NCBI GenBank assembly: GCA_963675135.1
Contig: CAVLYN010000195.1
Span: forward strand, 113,064 to 177,063
Reading direction: 5' to 3'
From: Galeopsis tetrahit
Taxonomy: Eukaryota > Streptophyta > Magnoliopsida > Lamiales > Lamiaceae
DNA: 64,000 nt
The notes below the pieces were generated by a model, which saw nothing but the letters and a program-made list of their open reading frames with translations, ran no database searches and had not been told where the DNA came from. The stretch's first letter is position 1, and each line of letters starts with the position of its first letter. Below are positions 44,813 through 57,805 of the stretch, one piece after another. The position numbers and the translations under genes are program-made.

Positions 44813-46894
44813 CTAGAGGATAATAAAGTGGACTCCTGAAGGTATTTGGGACTCAAGATGCTTCTTGGCATGTTTCCGAGCACGTTCCTGTTTATGGATT
44901 TCCACAGCTGATCTTTGCAGGATTAGGGTGCTTGGATCAATGGTGATTCTCTCGAGAGCCACAGCATTCTGGAGGAAGTACACGGCCATTTCAGCATCAC
45001 TTATACGCCCATAATACCCCGATATCTCTACTGTTTTCAGGAATTCATGGGGGCTCCTGGCAGCTTCCCTCAACTTTCTCCTCCTCGCCTTAGGTGTCAT
45101 CCATACTAACTGCAGCAATGAAGGGAAAAAGAGAGATTTTAACAAAAATCCGGTTCCAAGTCCCAAAATATTTGGTATAACATGTAAATGAAAGTGACAA
45201 GATCCACATTTAAAAAGCTGGTCGAAGAGCGCCCAACTGTTTGATACCCATTATTTCTAAAAGTCAATAGTTCAAAACGAAATTGATCGAATAAATGATC
45301 CTTGAGGAAATTAACGCGTATGCTTAGTATGTTAATTAGCTCTACATGAAATATACTCTAAAACTTGTATACCCAGTCTCTTAATTTAATACATCACCTA
45401 TCTTCCACAATAACATCAATAATCCTTGATATTGAAATTAAGAAATGAACATAGAAATAAGGTAATACCAATTAAGTTAGGTCAAAAACATACCTGCAAC
45501 GTAAATTTGTCCAAATGTGGACATGCCTTTACGAGGGAAGTGAATTCAAGGAGACAATCGTCGTCCCATGCTCCAACTCTAAGAATGAGTTTCTTCAGGT
45601 TTGGCAACACAGGAAAGGCGGCAATATCCGTCATGTAGTATTCCTGCAAAATTATAAGAAACCAATTACCAAGCAATATTTAAGCTAGCTCATTAATTTT
45701 CAGACGATCTGAAAATAAATTAAGAAATATATATATAGGCAGGATAAGACTCGTGTACTTACGCCTGGACGCTCTATGTTTAATGCAAAATGCTTCAATT
45801 GATAGAGACAGCAAGAAAGCCGGCCAAGGATGTTGTTTTCCAAACCAGAACTTCCCATACCAATGGAGACCTCATCAAGTTTCGGAACATTACGAACAAT
45901 GAACTTAATTTGAGAACCCACGTAACGAAATGAGACGAGGTTAACATTTGAGATCTCAATGCTTTGTATTCCAAAACAAGAGGAGATCCTTAGGGACTTG
46001 AGTGAAAGTGCGAAACCATTGAGTTTCACATTCCGCAAGTCCCCTGAGCCATGTATATCAATAAATAAAATATTTGGACAGAAGGTCAAGAAACAATTTA
46101 ATGCTTCATCATTCAAGTTTACACTTTTTAACACAAGGATTTCAAAGTTTTTTAATGAATTAGTGAAATTCTTCAAAAGTTTATATGAAAGAGTGAAGTT
46201 ATTGTTTGGTTGACGAATAGACTCCCCATTATGCAATAACTCCAACCCTAGACACTGAACCCTCTTTCCAAAAGCAGTTTTAATCCAGTTATTAATTGCT
46301 GATTTTGAACTCTTATCCAAATCAAAAGATATTTTAAATTCCTCCAATGCTACCCCTCTGTGCTTCCTCAAAACAAGATTGACCCAATTAATGTATTTTG
46401 ACCTTTCCGAGCTCCGTATCGATTGGTCAGCAGATATTCTATCCAATGCATCACTAGCTTCAAAATCTAGACAACACGAATGCATCCATAAATACTGCCA
46501 GTGCTTCGATAAACTGCTGGTAACACCAGCTTCCTTGACTGATAAATAGCCTAATAGCGAAACAAGAATTTCTTCTGGCAATGAACTCGGAAAATCCTCC
46601 GGATCAGACTCATTCTTTACAACGTCCATGTTATTCAACAACAAAAACCAGTAGAAAAATGTCAGCAAATTTCTGAGGAAAAAAAATAATTAATGATGGA
46701 ATATTTAACATATAACAATTCAACATAAATATAGTATGCAGATCATAACCATTCTTACCAGCAGCAAAACAAAAAATAATTCTCTCTTTTTTTTTTTAGG
46801 AAAATTAAATTCACATGAACTTAAGTACGAGCCAAAACATCCAAACCTGAGCTCTAGCTGCTGTAAGTCGGGCTCTTTTCCGTATAGGGGCCAT
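44813..46894 (-). CDS. F-box/LRR protein with FBD-like C-terminus (intact)
   Basis: Four exons on the minus strand: 46847-46894, 45763-46614, 45494-45643 and 44813-45109, that is 48, 852, 150 and 297 bp, all phase 0, with introns of 232, 119 and 384 bp beginning GTTTGG, GTAAGT and GTATGT and ending aaag, gcag and gcag. The product is 448 aa. Start MAPIRKRARLTAARAQ in exon 1. F-box at about residues 22-63 (PSSLPEEILVSLLGYLS, then SSLSKHWQYLW). LRR-like middle (FEILVLKSVNLNDEALN, LKSLRISSCFGIQSIEIS, FPVLPNLKKLILRVG). C-terminal FBD-like part HEFLKTVEISGYYGRISDAE and FLQNAVALERITIDP. The family acts as SKP1-binding substrate adaptors of SCF ubiquitin ligases in cytosol or nucleus; the target is unknown. 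An alternative start (MDVVKNESDP at 46629) needs no exon 1, but the paralogous 48-bp exon at 20613 favours the spliced model. No internal stop. Confidence 0.85.
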
Positions 46895-46970
46895 TAACAA
46901 GAACTTGCTCCAAATATTTGTTGTCTTCACGCTAGCTGAAACCCTGAAAATAAAAATTAAAAAAACTAAT

Positions 46971-46977
46971 TTTATAG
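46971..46977 (-). promoter_or_regulatory. Probable TATA box of intact F-box gene
   Basis: Minus strand ctataaaatt, about 80 bp upstream of the ATG at 46894, identical to copy 1. The upstream region also keeps the two-copy direct repeat (about 47012 and 47230). Assigned by position. Confidence 0.4.
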
Positions 46978-47516
46978 AGCTTTAATTAGATTAGCAATTC
47001 ATATTCCTACTATAACTTCACATGCCTTGGATCGATCAAATCTTACTATGAGTATTTATATCATAGATTAAGGATCACTTGCGATCGAAGTAGATGTACC
47101 TATTAATTAATTTCAGTAATTATTGAGTATTTAATCCAAAAATTAAATTATAAGAAGATTTGATTATGAGTTGATCGAATCGGCCAGAATTCAATTTGAC
47201 TTCCATGAATTTCATTAAAAGATTGAATTATAACTTCACCATGCCTTGGATAGATCAAAACTTACTATGAGTAGATTTAGCTATAAATGTCAGTAATTAT
47301 TGAGTAATTAATCTTATAATTAAATAAGAAGGTTTGTATATGAGTTGAATTTCTCAAAAAAAAAAAAAAAACAAAAAAAAATCTCACGATCTTTAGTCCC
47401 TTGAAACTAAATTCAGCCATTATCAATTGTTGTTTAATTCTTGGCCGATGAACTAATTTAAAAAAAGTAGCGAAAAATGTGAATAAATCAAGAAAATCAT
47501 AAACAAAAGGATTTCT

Positions 47517-47660
47517 TAAATCGATCCACAACAAACATTTGAAATCATAAATTGAATTAACAAAACTGCAATTACGAGGAAGAGAGAATTAAGTACCTGC
47601 AGATACGCCCGAGAGTTGTCTGTAAGAAATTGTTGTTGTGACACCAGCTAGTCTTAATAA
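47517..47660. repeat. Left LINE-flanking repeat, copy 2
   Basis: Equivalent of 7093-7237. Its right partner was lost in the 9.65-kb deletion. Confidence 0.7.
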
Positions 47661-47749
47661 TATTTTTTTTTTTTTTGAGGATACATTAGGAGGATAAAAA
47701 TAATACATCAAAAACAACTCCTAACATAGTCTGGAATGTCCTTTTCAAC
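47661..47749 (-). mobile_element. LINE 3' remnant
   Basis: Poly(A) (T run on plus) and about 75 bp of the LINE 3' end (gaggatacattaggaggata to ttttcaac), identical in position to 7238-7328. This proves that the LINE was present before the deletion in copy 2. Confidence 0.88.
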
Positions 47750-47761
47750 TCCTAAAAATAA
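47750..47761. other. 12-nt filler at a deletion junction
   Basis: tcctaaaaataa lies between the LINE break (equivalent of 7328) and the retro-ORF resume point (equivalent of 16983). ctaaaaataattaca, which covers most of the filler, is found at 11296-11310 in the deleted interval, and caactcctaa just upstream in the LINE, consistent with template-copying end joining. Confidence 0.65.
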
Positions 47762-48776
47762 TTACAGACTCTTCCACTAGCTTCTTCACAGCCTGATCAA
47801 CTTGGGTCCTCATCATCTTGATTATGCCTTCCAAGTTGTCTTTGAATAAATCAGAAGCAGCATTTAGTGAACTCTTGATGGTCTCTCTAATCAGTTGATC
47901 TCTTTGACTCCCCATTGATTGAGTCAGCTTTTCAATGTCCTTTGACAGCATCTGGGAAATCTCTTCCTTCTCCTTGGCAACATCATCCTTTATCTTCAGA
48001 ATTTCATCTCTGTCCTTCTTGATCAACTCTTTCTCAGTGTGGAAGTATGTGGTAACAGCATCTGACATGATCTTTGATGACTCTCCAATTTTGAGGGTTG
48101 AGTCCTTCACTTCCTTTCCAACACTGTTCATCTTCTTATCAAAGGTCTCAAAACCTTTTTCAATAGCTTCTAGCTTGATAGTTGTGGAGTTCATCTTCTC
48201 TTCCAAACTCTCTACCTTGATACATAAATCCATATCATTGTTATCAATGGTTTCTTCCAGGTTCTCCATCCTCCTTGTCATCCTTCTTGCCTTTGTATTC
48301 AAATTGAGCAAAGATTTGTGCTGGGCTTCATTTGTGGGAATGATAGTTTCATCCAAACTATCTCTGACATACTTTCCCATGTTTAGGCATAAACCTAGAA
48401 CATTCTCCAGCCTCTTCCTCTCAACATCATTAATTTGTTCAATCTCAGTATTGGACTCCTCCAGCACAGCCTTCATCCTTCCTTCCTCCTTATCAATGAT
48501 GCAGACTTCAGTCAATGGAGAAGCATCTAAGTGAATTGGGAACTCCATCGAAGTTGATGGTGCTGCAGCTATTGCCTCATTTTCCAAGGGCTTCTTCATA
48601 GCAGCTGGTTCCTCAGTCTTCACAGCTTCTTTCTGAGCAATATTGGCCTCCACTTCATCTTTCTTGGCCTCAACTTCAGCGACTTCAGCAGGAGTTGACT
48701 CGTTCAACTCAGCATCATGAATGTTAGGACTTTCAGCAGTTTTCTCAGTTGGAGGTTTAAAAATGACAATCTCATT
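47762..48776 (-). pseudogene. Coiled-coil retro-ORF remnant, copy 2
   Basis: Equivalent of 16983-17994, the N-terminal part of the Sirevirus-like 3' ORF, now without its C-terminal half, PPT and LTR. The frame is still open (about 330 codons) and ends in filler-derived residues. Few substitutions relative to copy 1. Confidence 0.75.
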
Positions 48777-49410
48777 AGAAGGTTTTTAACTTACGAAGAA
48801 AATGAGAAGAAGAATTAACCTGACTGCCTGAAGATCAAAACATGAACGTGTTCTCACTTGTGAAAATAACTTAAGCGGCGGATTGGGATTTTCGACTTAT
48901 ATATATATATATATATATATATCTTGGGTTATATTATAAGATAAGGTTTTTGTTATGTATAAACGTAAAAATTGAACTTTTAGTCCTATAAGAATTTACC
49001 CAATTCACTATTGGTCCCAATAATTGAAAGTAGTCATTTTTTGTGCAAATTTGATCCCTTCCGTTAGTTTTCGGATGAAAACCGTTACTTTGAAAAATAT
49101 ATTAAAAATAAATAAATTATCTCAGTTATAAATTAACTGAAATTTTTTATATTATTTAAAAAATCAACAAATAATTTTTTTTCAAACTAAATAATACCAT
49201 ATGGAAAATCGAAAATGAGCCTCCTCATATATGTTCAGATTTTATCTTACATATATATTTTATATCTTGAGTAGTGAATACCAAATAAATGTTTTTATGT
49301 TTTATTGTAAAGAATACATCATATATCTGTAAAAGAGGAAAGAAAATACAAGATATATTATTTCAAAGAAGTAAAGATCTTGTGATATATAATAAGAATT
49401 GTGCATTTAA
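48777..49410. repeat. 640-bp dispersed block, copy 2
   Basis: Equivalent of 17998-18665. The (AT)n tract at 48900-48920 differs in length. Confidence 0.8.
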
Positions 49411-49519
49411 CTCTACAATACTAGCTCTTTTTAAATAATGGACCTCATCCTGATTTAAAGAATAAAAATTACAAAATTGAATATTTTATTAAGCAGAAAA
49501 AATAAAATGAATAAATATA

Positions 49520-49890
49520 TATTTTATCAATTTAAGCATACACACGGGGCTGCACTCGCGCTTCTTGGAAAGCCGCGGGTTGCATCTGCGCCTCTTGAAA
49601 GAATTAAATAAAGAAAATTAATTAAAAAAATTGAATGTATATAGAGGCGCGCCTCTGACACAAAAATTTGTCTTTTTTTTTCTCTCTCCTTCCTTTTCTT
49701 TACAACGCACATTTTTTTTCTGTTCATTTCGTGCATTCTCTTTCTCTTTTTTTTAAATTTTTTTTTTAATCAATTTAAGCCTAGGCACGGGGCTGCACTC
49801 GCGCTTCTTGGAAAGCCGCGGGTTGCATCCGCGCCTCTTGAAAGAATTAAATAAAGAAAATTAATGAAAATTAACAAAAATCTGCTCTCT
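49520..49890. repeat. GC-box tandem repeat, copy 2
   Basis: Equivalent of 18781-19140, two units, palindrome gaggcgcgcctc at about 49645. Confidence 0.85.
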
Positions 49891-49949
49891 TTTTTTCTCT
49901 CTCTTTTACTTTTCTCTACAACGCAAAAATCTCGCTTCTTGAAAATCCC

Positions 49950-50503
49950 CTCGCTGCCATGTTAGCCCTAATGCCACAGCCTTCTACTGTGTTGTGCCGC
50001 ATGCTGCTGCTGCTGCTACAAATCCCGACAATTCATGGCCTAATTTCCCTTACCAGGTACTTTTTCTGTCTTTTTTATTTTATTTGTTTTATACTTTATA
50101 ATTAATATGGGTTATCACTGGCTTAATTAATTTTTCTTATTAGGAAACACCACTCTTCAGGCCGGAGGAAAGCGTCATGTACGGCTTCGATTACCCGAAC
50201 GCGAATCTCCACACCTCGCTGCCGATCATGCCGCCTTCCGATCAAGATTCCGCCATGTTCGACACCATGATGCCCGAACTCGCGCGGGCAAGAGATGTCA
50301 AAAATGGTGGAATTCGGAATGTATACCCGCCGCAGCAGCCGTCTCTTGATCCACTCGCTCCACTCAATCACATCAAGAATATTGAGACTCTCATGGCTTC
50401 ATTCGTGCAGCAGGCGGCAGCTGCACGTGCTCCTGTCTCCCTGCTGTCCTACGACGGCGGGGATTTCGGTTTCTCCGGAACCGAGTGGGGTTATTACCCT
50501 TAA
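49950..50503 (+). CDS. Small unrecognised protein, copy 2
   Basis: Same structure as 19204-19756: intron 50057-50143, exon 2 50144-50503. Upstream open stretch VVPHAAAAATNPDNSWPNFP has one extra alanine codon and two substitutions. Exon 2 encodes the same 108 aa after M, with F to S and E to K changes. The frame survives an indel in phase, which hints at, but does not prove, coding constraint. N-terminus unresolved, as in copy 1. Confidence 0.5.
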
Positions 50504-50739
50504 TTAATTTAATTACTAGTGTTGGTTTGCTATAAATTGAGCGTTTGTTCAATAATAAGGAATTAATTTAATTAATAGGATAATATAAGTTCATTGTCAT
50601 ATGACATGTGAGCACCCTTAATTGGTTATTTATATAATTCTCACGGTATATATTGTTTATTTTTGTGGTTGACACATTTTATTGTCTAGTAAATATACCT
50701 AGTGAATGAACAAGCAAATATCCACAAATTATATATACC

Positions 50740-50783
<44 letters not shown>

Positions 50784-51249
50784 TAATAACTTAAAAATTA
50801 AAACATACGGAAAAATATAAAACTTGGCATAGATAAGCTGACATGTGATGTAGAATCGGCTACACTGCACGTGATGGAATAAATTTGCCAGTTGTCATCC
50901 TTAGAAATATCCACAAATTATATATAGCATAAATATATAAATACATATTTTAATAATTTAAAAATTGAAACATACGAAAAACTACGAAATGCGGCACACA
51001 TAAGCTGACACGTGCTGTGGAATCGGCTACACTTGGTGGAATAAATCTGCCATTTGTCATCCTTAGATTTATAAAGGTTAATTGATCTATAAATTATGAT
51101 TTGAACATTAATCACACTTTAATCTATTTTTTATTAGGGCCCTGCTTTTTCAAGAATTGACTAATTGGTTAATTATACAATTCTCACGATGCTGTTTATT
51201 TTTAATTTTTAATTTTTTAGGGTTGCAATATGAATAACAATTATTTGTA
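50504..51249. repeat. Flank and 171-bp tandem repeat, copy 2
   Basis: Equivalent of 19757-20612 with a 130-bp deletion near 50615 and an expanded (AT)n tract at about 50745-50785. The two-unit direct repeat runs from about 50717 to 51065. Confidence 0.65.
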
Positions 51250-51297
51250 ATGGCTCCAATGAGAAAAAGAACCCGACATATAGCAGATAAATCTGAG
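51250..51297 (+). pseudogene. Orphan F-box first exon, copy 2
   Basis: Same 48 bp and same peptide MAPMRKRTRHIADKSE as 20613-20660, followed by GTTTAA. Downstream 51880-52262 repeats the relic described at 21240-21637, with a 26-bp deletion near 52219. Confidence 0.6.
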
Positions 51298-52262
51298 GTT
51301 TAATTAATTTGGTTGTTTTGGTACTAATTTATATGTTCATGTAAATTTTATTTTTTCAAATAATGCTAATAATCATATTGTTTAATTGTTTTGACGACGT
51401 TGATACTTAATTGACTGTCGCTTGCATGATCGATCAATGCGTGCGGGGATAAAAACGGTGAAACAATATGATATTATTATATGTTTATACCACCATTAAC
51501 CTTTGTTGATTAAATACATCTTGTGATAAAATGATGAGTCTAATTTTATGAGCTTGCATTTTCAAGAATTGACTAATTTTACTCTCATTTTCCGTACTTT
51601 ACTCTTTCAAACACTAAACCATGCACACTTTTATGTTCTAATTGGTTATTTATATAATTCTCACAGTGCTGTTTATTTTTGTGGTTGACACGTTTTATTG
51701 TCTAGTTTAAATTACTTTCCCGCTTAAATTCATAATTATTATTAAAGTTTTAGTTTACATGCATTTTCTAACAAAATTAAATACTATGAGATCAAAAGTT
51801 AGAACAGCTAGAATAAATTATTTTATGCGTTAACTGCTATATATAATCAATAAGCAGAATAATTAAGTAACCGACACAAATACTAAAAAAATGTCTGCGG
51901 CGAGAGGAAACCTTAGCCATCCAGGTTTGGTAAAGCTTGGCGAGAATTTTTAGTTTTCGCCAAAATATCCGAGAATTGTTTGCCGTTCCCTAATTTCGGA
52001 AAGAGCATATAATCGAATGACTCAATTGTGTAGTGAGATATGTAATAGGGTGTCTAATACTTTTTATCAAATCAAAAGTCTTATGAAGGATATGAGTCTA
52101 CCAATTGAAAAAATTGATTGATGTGTCCAGGGTTGCTTGGTATATTTGGGGTGATGAAGACAACAAAGTGGATATGTCTAGGGTTTGTAGCCATTCGGAA
52201 AAAAAAAAATCATTCACGAAGACGGTTCACCGCCCACTCAGACATGTATCCTTTTGAATTAT

Positions 52263-53001
52263 CACTAAAAAAAATGCCTCAATTAGAGACCAAAGTTTTG
52301 AGACCGGCACAAATCAGTCTCAATTTGAGACTGATTTGGGACTGATCCTAAAAAAATTTGAGTTTTGAGAATGTTTTCAATTCGGTCTTTAATATTATGT
52401 TTTCAGACCGCTTAGAGACCGAATTTCAGTCTCTAAACCGAAATTAAAATTTTGATTTTGAATTTTGTTTAGATACCGACAATTCAGTCTTTAATTGGTA
52501 TCAAATATTTTGAAAAGTATAATTTGAATTGACTACCAATTTTGACCGCTCGTTTAAAGACTATTTTCAATTCGGTCTTTAATATTATGTTTTTCAGACC
52601 GCTTAGCCACCGAATTTCAGTCTCTAAATCAAAATTAAAATAGGTCGGGCCGACTCACGTTTAGGGACCGTTCTAAGACCGAATTGTCGGTCTCTCATTT
52701 AGAGACCGACCGAAAATCGGTCCTTAATCTGAGACCGATGTGAGACTGTTTTAGGCCCGAAAATAGGTCGGGCCGACTCACGTTTAGGGACCGTTTTAAG
52801 ACCGAATTGCCGGTCTGTCATTTAGGGACCGATCGACAATCGGTCCCTAATTTGAGACTGTGCCATAAATTCGGTCTCTCAATATTAGGTACCGATGAAA
52901 TAAGGACCTCCATAAATCGGTCCCAAATCAGTCTCTAACGTGTGTTGAGACCGCCTTTACAGTCTCAAAATCGGTCTCTAATCGATGCGTTTTTTGTAGT
53001 G
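52263..53001 (+). mobile_element. CACTA element 1, internally deleted copy (739 bp)
   Basis: Same insertion site (TAT on both sides) as 21638-25299. The interior from about 22040 to 24945 is missing. The join lies in an aaaat microhomology, between tctaaatcaaaattaaaat and aaaataggtcgggccgactc. The left terminus reads CACTAAAAAAAATG, with a C to A change at the sixth base, which may impair mobility. Confidence 0.9.
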
Positions 53002-53867
53002 TATGTGTATTGATTAATTCATTTAATTGCTTAGTTAATAAAAATGAATCACTCCGATATTGGTAAACGTTTGACACAACAAATAGATTTGACGAGATCG
53101 TTAAAAGCAATGGAAGAGAATTGTATATGTATACATATACGATTATATCATACAAAATTACAAAAGAAGCTCGTGTCCGAGAGGTGAGTGCTCCCTCTTC
53201 TTGGGCGACCGAGGTTTCTCAACATAATTATTTGGGGGCCAATACACACTTAATTACAAAGAATACTGTCCATATATATATAAGTGGTTCGAAGACCGCT
53301 CAGGTACGTGTTCATCTTTGCGATGGAATATATCGTTAACCGCCTGAATATTTCACATTTGCGAAGGAATATATATATGTAATGTAATGTGTAAGTTAGC
53401 CAGGAAAATCGTCATAAAATTACCATCTTCTAAATTTGGTATTAAGAGACAGGGTATTTTTACTTTATTGGAGAGGGAATATTTTGTCAGTGTGTAAAAA
53501 GCAAATACACAATCGAATTGTTTTTAAAGGAGATTTTTAAAGGATTAAAAAATTAATTTTTTCAAATAAGAAAATGTTCAATTAGAAATGAGATATATGT
53601 TTTTAACAAATGTTTAAATTAATAATACTGGGATTGATGGAGTAATTTGTACCGAAATCGAATTTCATCATAATGTGTAACATCTTACTCTATGTCAAAC
53701 TATGTTTATGCATATACATGAGCCGATTAACCAATAATTACTTACCAAAAAAATTTTGATTTTGATTTTGAAAAAAAAAAAAACTGATCGAGTTTCATAA
53801 CCAACCAATGTTATGCTCTGAGAATTGATTAGCCAGTAATTAACTATAGGCGTTGTACATATGCACC
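53002..53867. other. Copy 2 equivalent of 25300-26167
   Basis: Non-coding, including the older repeat at 53440-53820. Confidence 0.5.
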
Positions 53868-55627
53868 TGATTAGGGTGTCGATTGCTCATATTTTACATG
53901 CATATTTGATCCAAATTGATTTGTTTGCATGCAATTTTCACTCATTATCACTTGATTTGGTATATATTGGTTGAGAAAGGTTTGTGATGTGTTTTTGTAG
54001 GAATATGGAACTTATTTGGAACTAACAATCACAAGAAACGAGTGATCGATCATCATTGATACTCGTATGAGGAGAAACGACGATTAACATGAACTGGAAT
54101 GAGGAAATTCGGAAGAAACGGGTCATGATACGAAGCGATTAGACAAGGAAACGAGAGGATTAGCCAAAAAGATAAGTGGCCGGGTAGAAACCACCTGGCC
54201 GGGTAGCATCGACCCGGCCGTGTAGCATCGACCCGACGTGAGGTGCGCAAAGGAGGACGTTCGTATTTAGCCACCCGCCCAGGTGAAACCCACCCGCCCG
54301 GGTGGATTCCACCCGGGCAAGGCCACATTTCCAGGACGCTCGTATTTAGGCCGGGTGGGATGCCCGGGTGGGATCCACCCGGCCGGGTGACACACATCTC
54401 AGGGGTTTTTGGCGATTTTCTCCTATTTCGAGGGGCTAAAGTGCAAAACTCATCTTTGGAATCTTCACAACATATAAAAGGGGCCCTATTTCAGGTTTGA
54501 GAGGATAACACACTTTGGAGGGCAACATCTACACACAATCACACATAGCATTAGGTGTTCTTGTTCTTTTTGCAAATTCAATTGGAAATTAGCATAGATT
54601 AGAGTTACAATTTACAATTCAAGGAAGATTTCCATTGGGCTTTGTAAGTAATTGAAGTTTATAGCTACATCTCCACTTTTAAGGTGATATCTATTTAATT
54701 CTCATTTCAATTTAGTAATTCTTCTATTTCTTTCCATTGATTTCTTAATTGTTATGGGTTTTATGAATTCTTGCATTATAGCCATGGATTTCTATATTAG
54801 AGCCATGGGCTAAGTCCTAATTGCCTAGGGTGTTGAAGTTTTGGTGGTCAAGTGGTCTAATTATGGATTAATTGGGGGATTAGTTTAGGATTTGGGTGTA
54901 TAGGTTTCTAGTGTGGTGGTTTTCATGATTCAATTGGTTAATTCACCCTATTAGCTAGCATTCTTAGTTGTGTCGATTTCAACGACCGTATTGGATTGCA
55001 TGATTGAGAATGTGTGTGTGAGCTTGGATTAATTGATTAGAATTAGCATAGTAACTAGCTACACCGACCGGGGGTTGATTGCTTAGATCGACGACACTAG
55101 GCACTAGTCGATTAGAGGTCGTGTATTAGATTAGTGAGATGACGTTTCATAAACATTAGTAACCGTGTTGAACGTGTTTATGAGACATTATCCTAGGATC
55201 TTATGGTATTGATTAGACTTAATAATTGCTAATTAATACACGTGTTCATCTAGGCCTCACAAGGGATTGGTCGACACATACGAGTGATAGCCTTTAGCTT
55301 GCCCAACATCTTAGGTTTAATTTGTGTGATTTAATTCATTAATTAACCACTTAGCCTACAAAATGGATACACCCAAGGCAATACTCTCTCACTTTGCACT
55401 TTCGAAAGGAAGTTAGATATCTTGTTATTGCATTTGTTCATTTCTTCTTGTTTAGTTCATCTAGTTTTGTACTTGTGTTTTTAATTCCCGAAAATCCAAA
55501 CAAACAAGCTTAGTTACTACAATAGCATGATAACTTGCAACTTTAGGGATTCATTGATACTCAATTAAGTCCTTGGAACGAAAATATACGTACTTGGGAA
55601 AACTTATCAAAAAATACGAACAACTCA
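53868..55627 (+). mobile_element. Solo LTR, uninterrupted (1760 bp)
   Basis: Empty-site version of 26168-31637. Left duplication gcacc at 53863-53867; the right one is mutated (gcgtc). TATA at 54473-54479. The CACTA 2 target is a single tct near 54568. Confidence 0.88.
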
Positions 55628-55872
55628 GCGTCCACATTTCTTATAATTAAGGTGTGTGCATATATCATTTTTTAAAATTAAGAGTAAGCTAGCTATATAT
55701 CGGTGTGTGTATTTTTACAAATGTGGTTGTGAATATCCAGCATGTTAACCATAATTACTTAATTTTATGTACGTAGGTAATTTGTAATAAATTCGAGTTC
55801 CATTAAACAAAATTAAATACTATGAGATCGATCAAAAGTTAACCAGCTAGAATCAATTTTTTTATGCGTCAA

Positions 55873-57188
55873 TGTGAGAATTATATTCAATAACGGTTAA
55901 TGAGATGATAAGAGTGGTCCACTATGTATAGGGATTACAAGACATACACGAGAAAATAGATAAACAAGGAAATAAATATAAACCATAAATAAAAGATTGC
56001 TACCTATAATATATTATACTATTTCTATAATACATTTTACTATTTCTATAATATATTATTCTATTATATTCTCTAATACCCCCGGTCAAGCGAAGCTAGA
56101 AATGTAAATGAACACGAGCTTGGTACGCAACAATCTGAAGCGAATTTGAGATAGAAACTTCGTGTAGACATACGCAAAACAAAACACTTTTGTTGTCATA
56201 CAGCAGGAGAAATAACGGAAATTCGGAATCACCAGATAAGACATGACAACGCGCAAAAAAGCAGGAAGCAAATGGATCGAAACATCGAAATCCTTTGAAG
56301 GACGAACGATGACTGAAAATTAGGCAAGAAACACTCGCATGTGTGTCGAAATTAGTTGATTCGAGCACAAACATGATAGATCGAAGCGGCGAGCAACCAA
56401 TGATATTGATCGTAGGCTCTTCGAATAGAGAGAAAAGTTGAAGAAAAAAGATGCAGCGTGAGGTTATATACAAAATTAGAGTGTAGGTGAGTGTGACTAA
56501 CACCATATGAGTGAAAACAGCCATGGAGATAGCATTATCGACTATGAGAGGGAACAAGGAGAAATGCTCGCTTGAGAAGAAAAATAATTAGGGGGGACAA
56601 GGAGACTTGCTCGCTTGAGAAGAAGAAGGGGGGACGAGGAGACTTGCTAGCTCGAGAAGAAGAAGGGGGACGAGAAATACAAGCTCGTCGGTGGCGGCTA
56701 AAAAACGGCCAAGAGAGGGAACGAGGGAGACCAGCTCGTTCGAGAAGAAGAAGGGGGACGAGGATTACAAGCTCGTCGGTGGCAGCTAAAAGCGGTCGGG
56801 ACAGAGAACGAGGGAGACCAGCTCGTTCAAGATAAAAAAAAAAAAAACAAGGCGGCGACGAGGGATACCTGCTCGTCGAGGACGCCGAAAAATTGAGAAG
56901 AAAGGGGAAGGGGCAAGGCGGCGACGGGGGATACCAACCCGTCGGAGAAGCCGAAAAAAATATGGAGGGAGAGAGAAGGGTTTCAGTGTATTAGTCTGAT
57001 ACCATGTGAGAATTATATTCAATCACCGTTAATGAGATGATAAGAGTGGTCCACTATATATAGGGATTACAAGAAATACACAAGTAAATAGATAAACAAG
57101 GAAATAAATATAAACCATAAATAAAAGATTGCTACCTATTATATTTATACTATTCCTATAATATATTATTCTATTATATTTTATAATA
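55873..57188 (-). mobile_element. TRIM-like element, copy 2
   Basis: LTRs 55873-56078 and 57005-57188, PBS just left of the second LTR, flanks GTCAA (55868-55872) / GTTAA (57189-57193). Differs from copy 1 by a 15-bp insertion near 56528 and substitutions. Confidence 0.85.
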
Positions 57189-57642
57189 GTTAACTATTGC
57201 TGTGATTAATAAGAATAAGTAACTAAAACAAATACTAAAATAAAAGTTTGCGGCGAGAGGAAACCTTCGCCATCCAAATTTGGTAAAGCTTGGCGAGAAC
57301 TTTTAATTGTCGCCAAAATATCTGAGAATTTTTTGTCGTTTCCTAAAACATCATCGCTGTGGGTATCAAAGTTTATCGCCTCTACTTGCCCTCCTCAAGC
57401 CCTTGCTACACACGCACAATCGTGAAAATTGCCCAAATATGTGTGGCCGAGAGGACTTTACCACGCAACCTCACGGTCGCTAAGCTTCAAAGAGGCAGCA
57501 CCCTGTCGTTCAAATAGGACACAAAACCTTTTTGTTGTTTAGGATAAAAAAAGAAAAAGATAAGAAATTACCTAAGAAATTACAATGAAACAGTATTAAA
57601 AAGAAAAAAACTGACTGCCTAAGCGGCCTAGGCACTAAGGCG

Positions 57643-57773
57643 TGGGGGTGTAAATGGGTTGAGCTCGAACTCAACTCAATTATTATACTTGAGGTTTAAA
57701 AGTCGACTTAAACTCGGTCGAGCCTAAATTTTTTAAACTCGAGCTAGACTCAATTACCTATATAATTTTTCAA

Positions 57774-57805
<32 letters not shown>

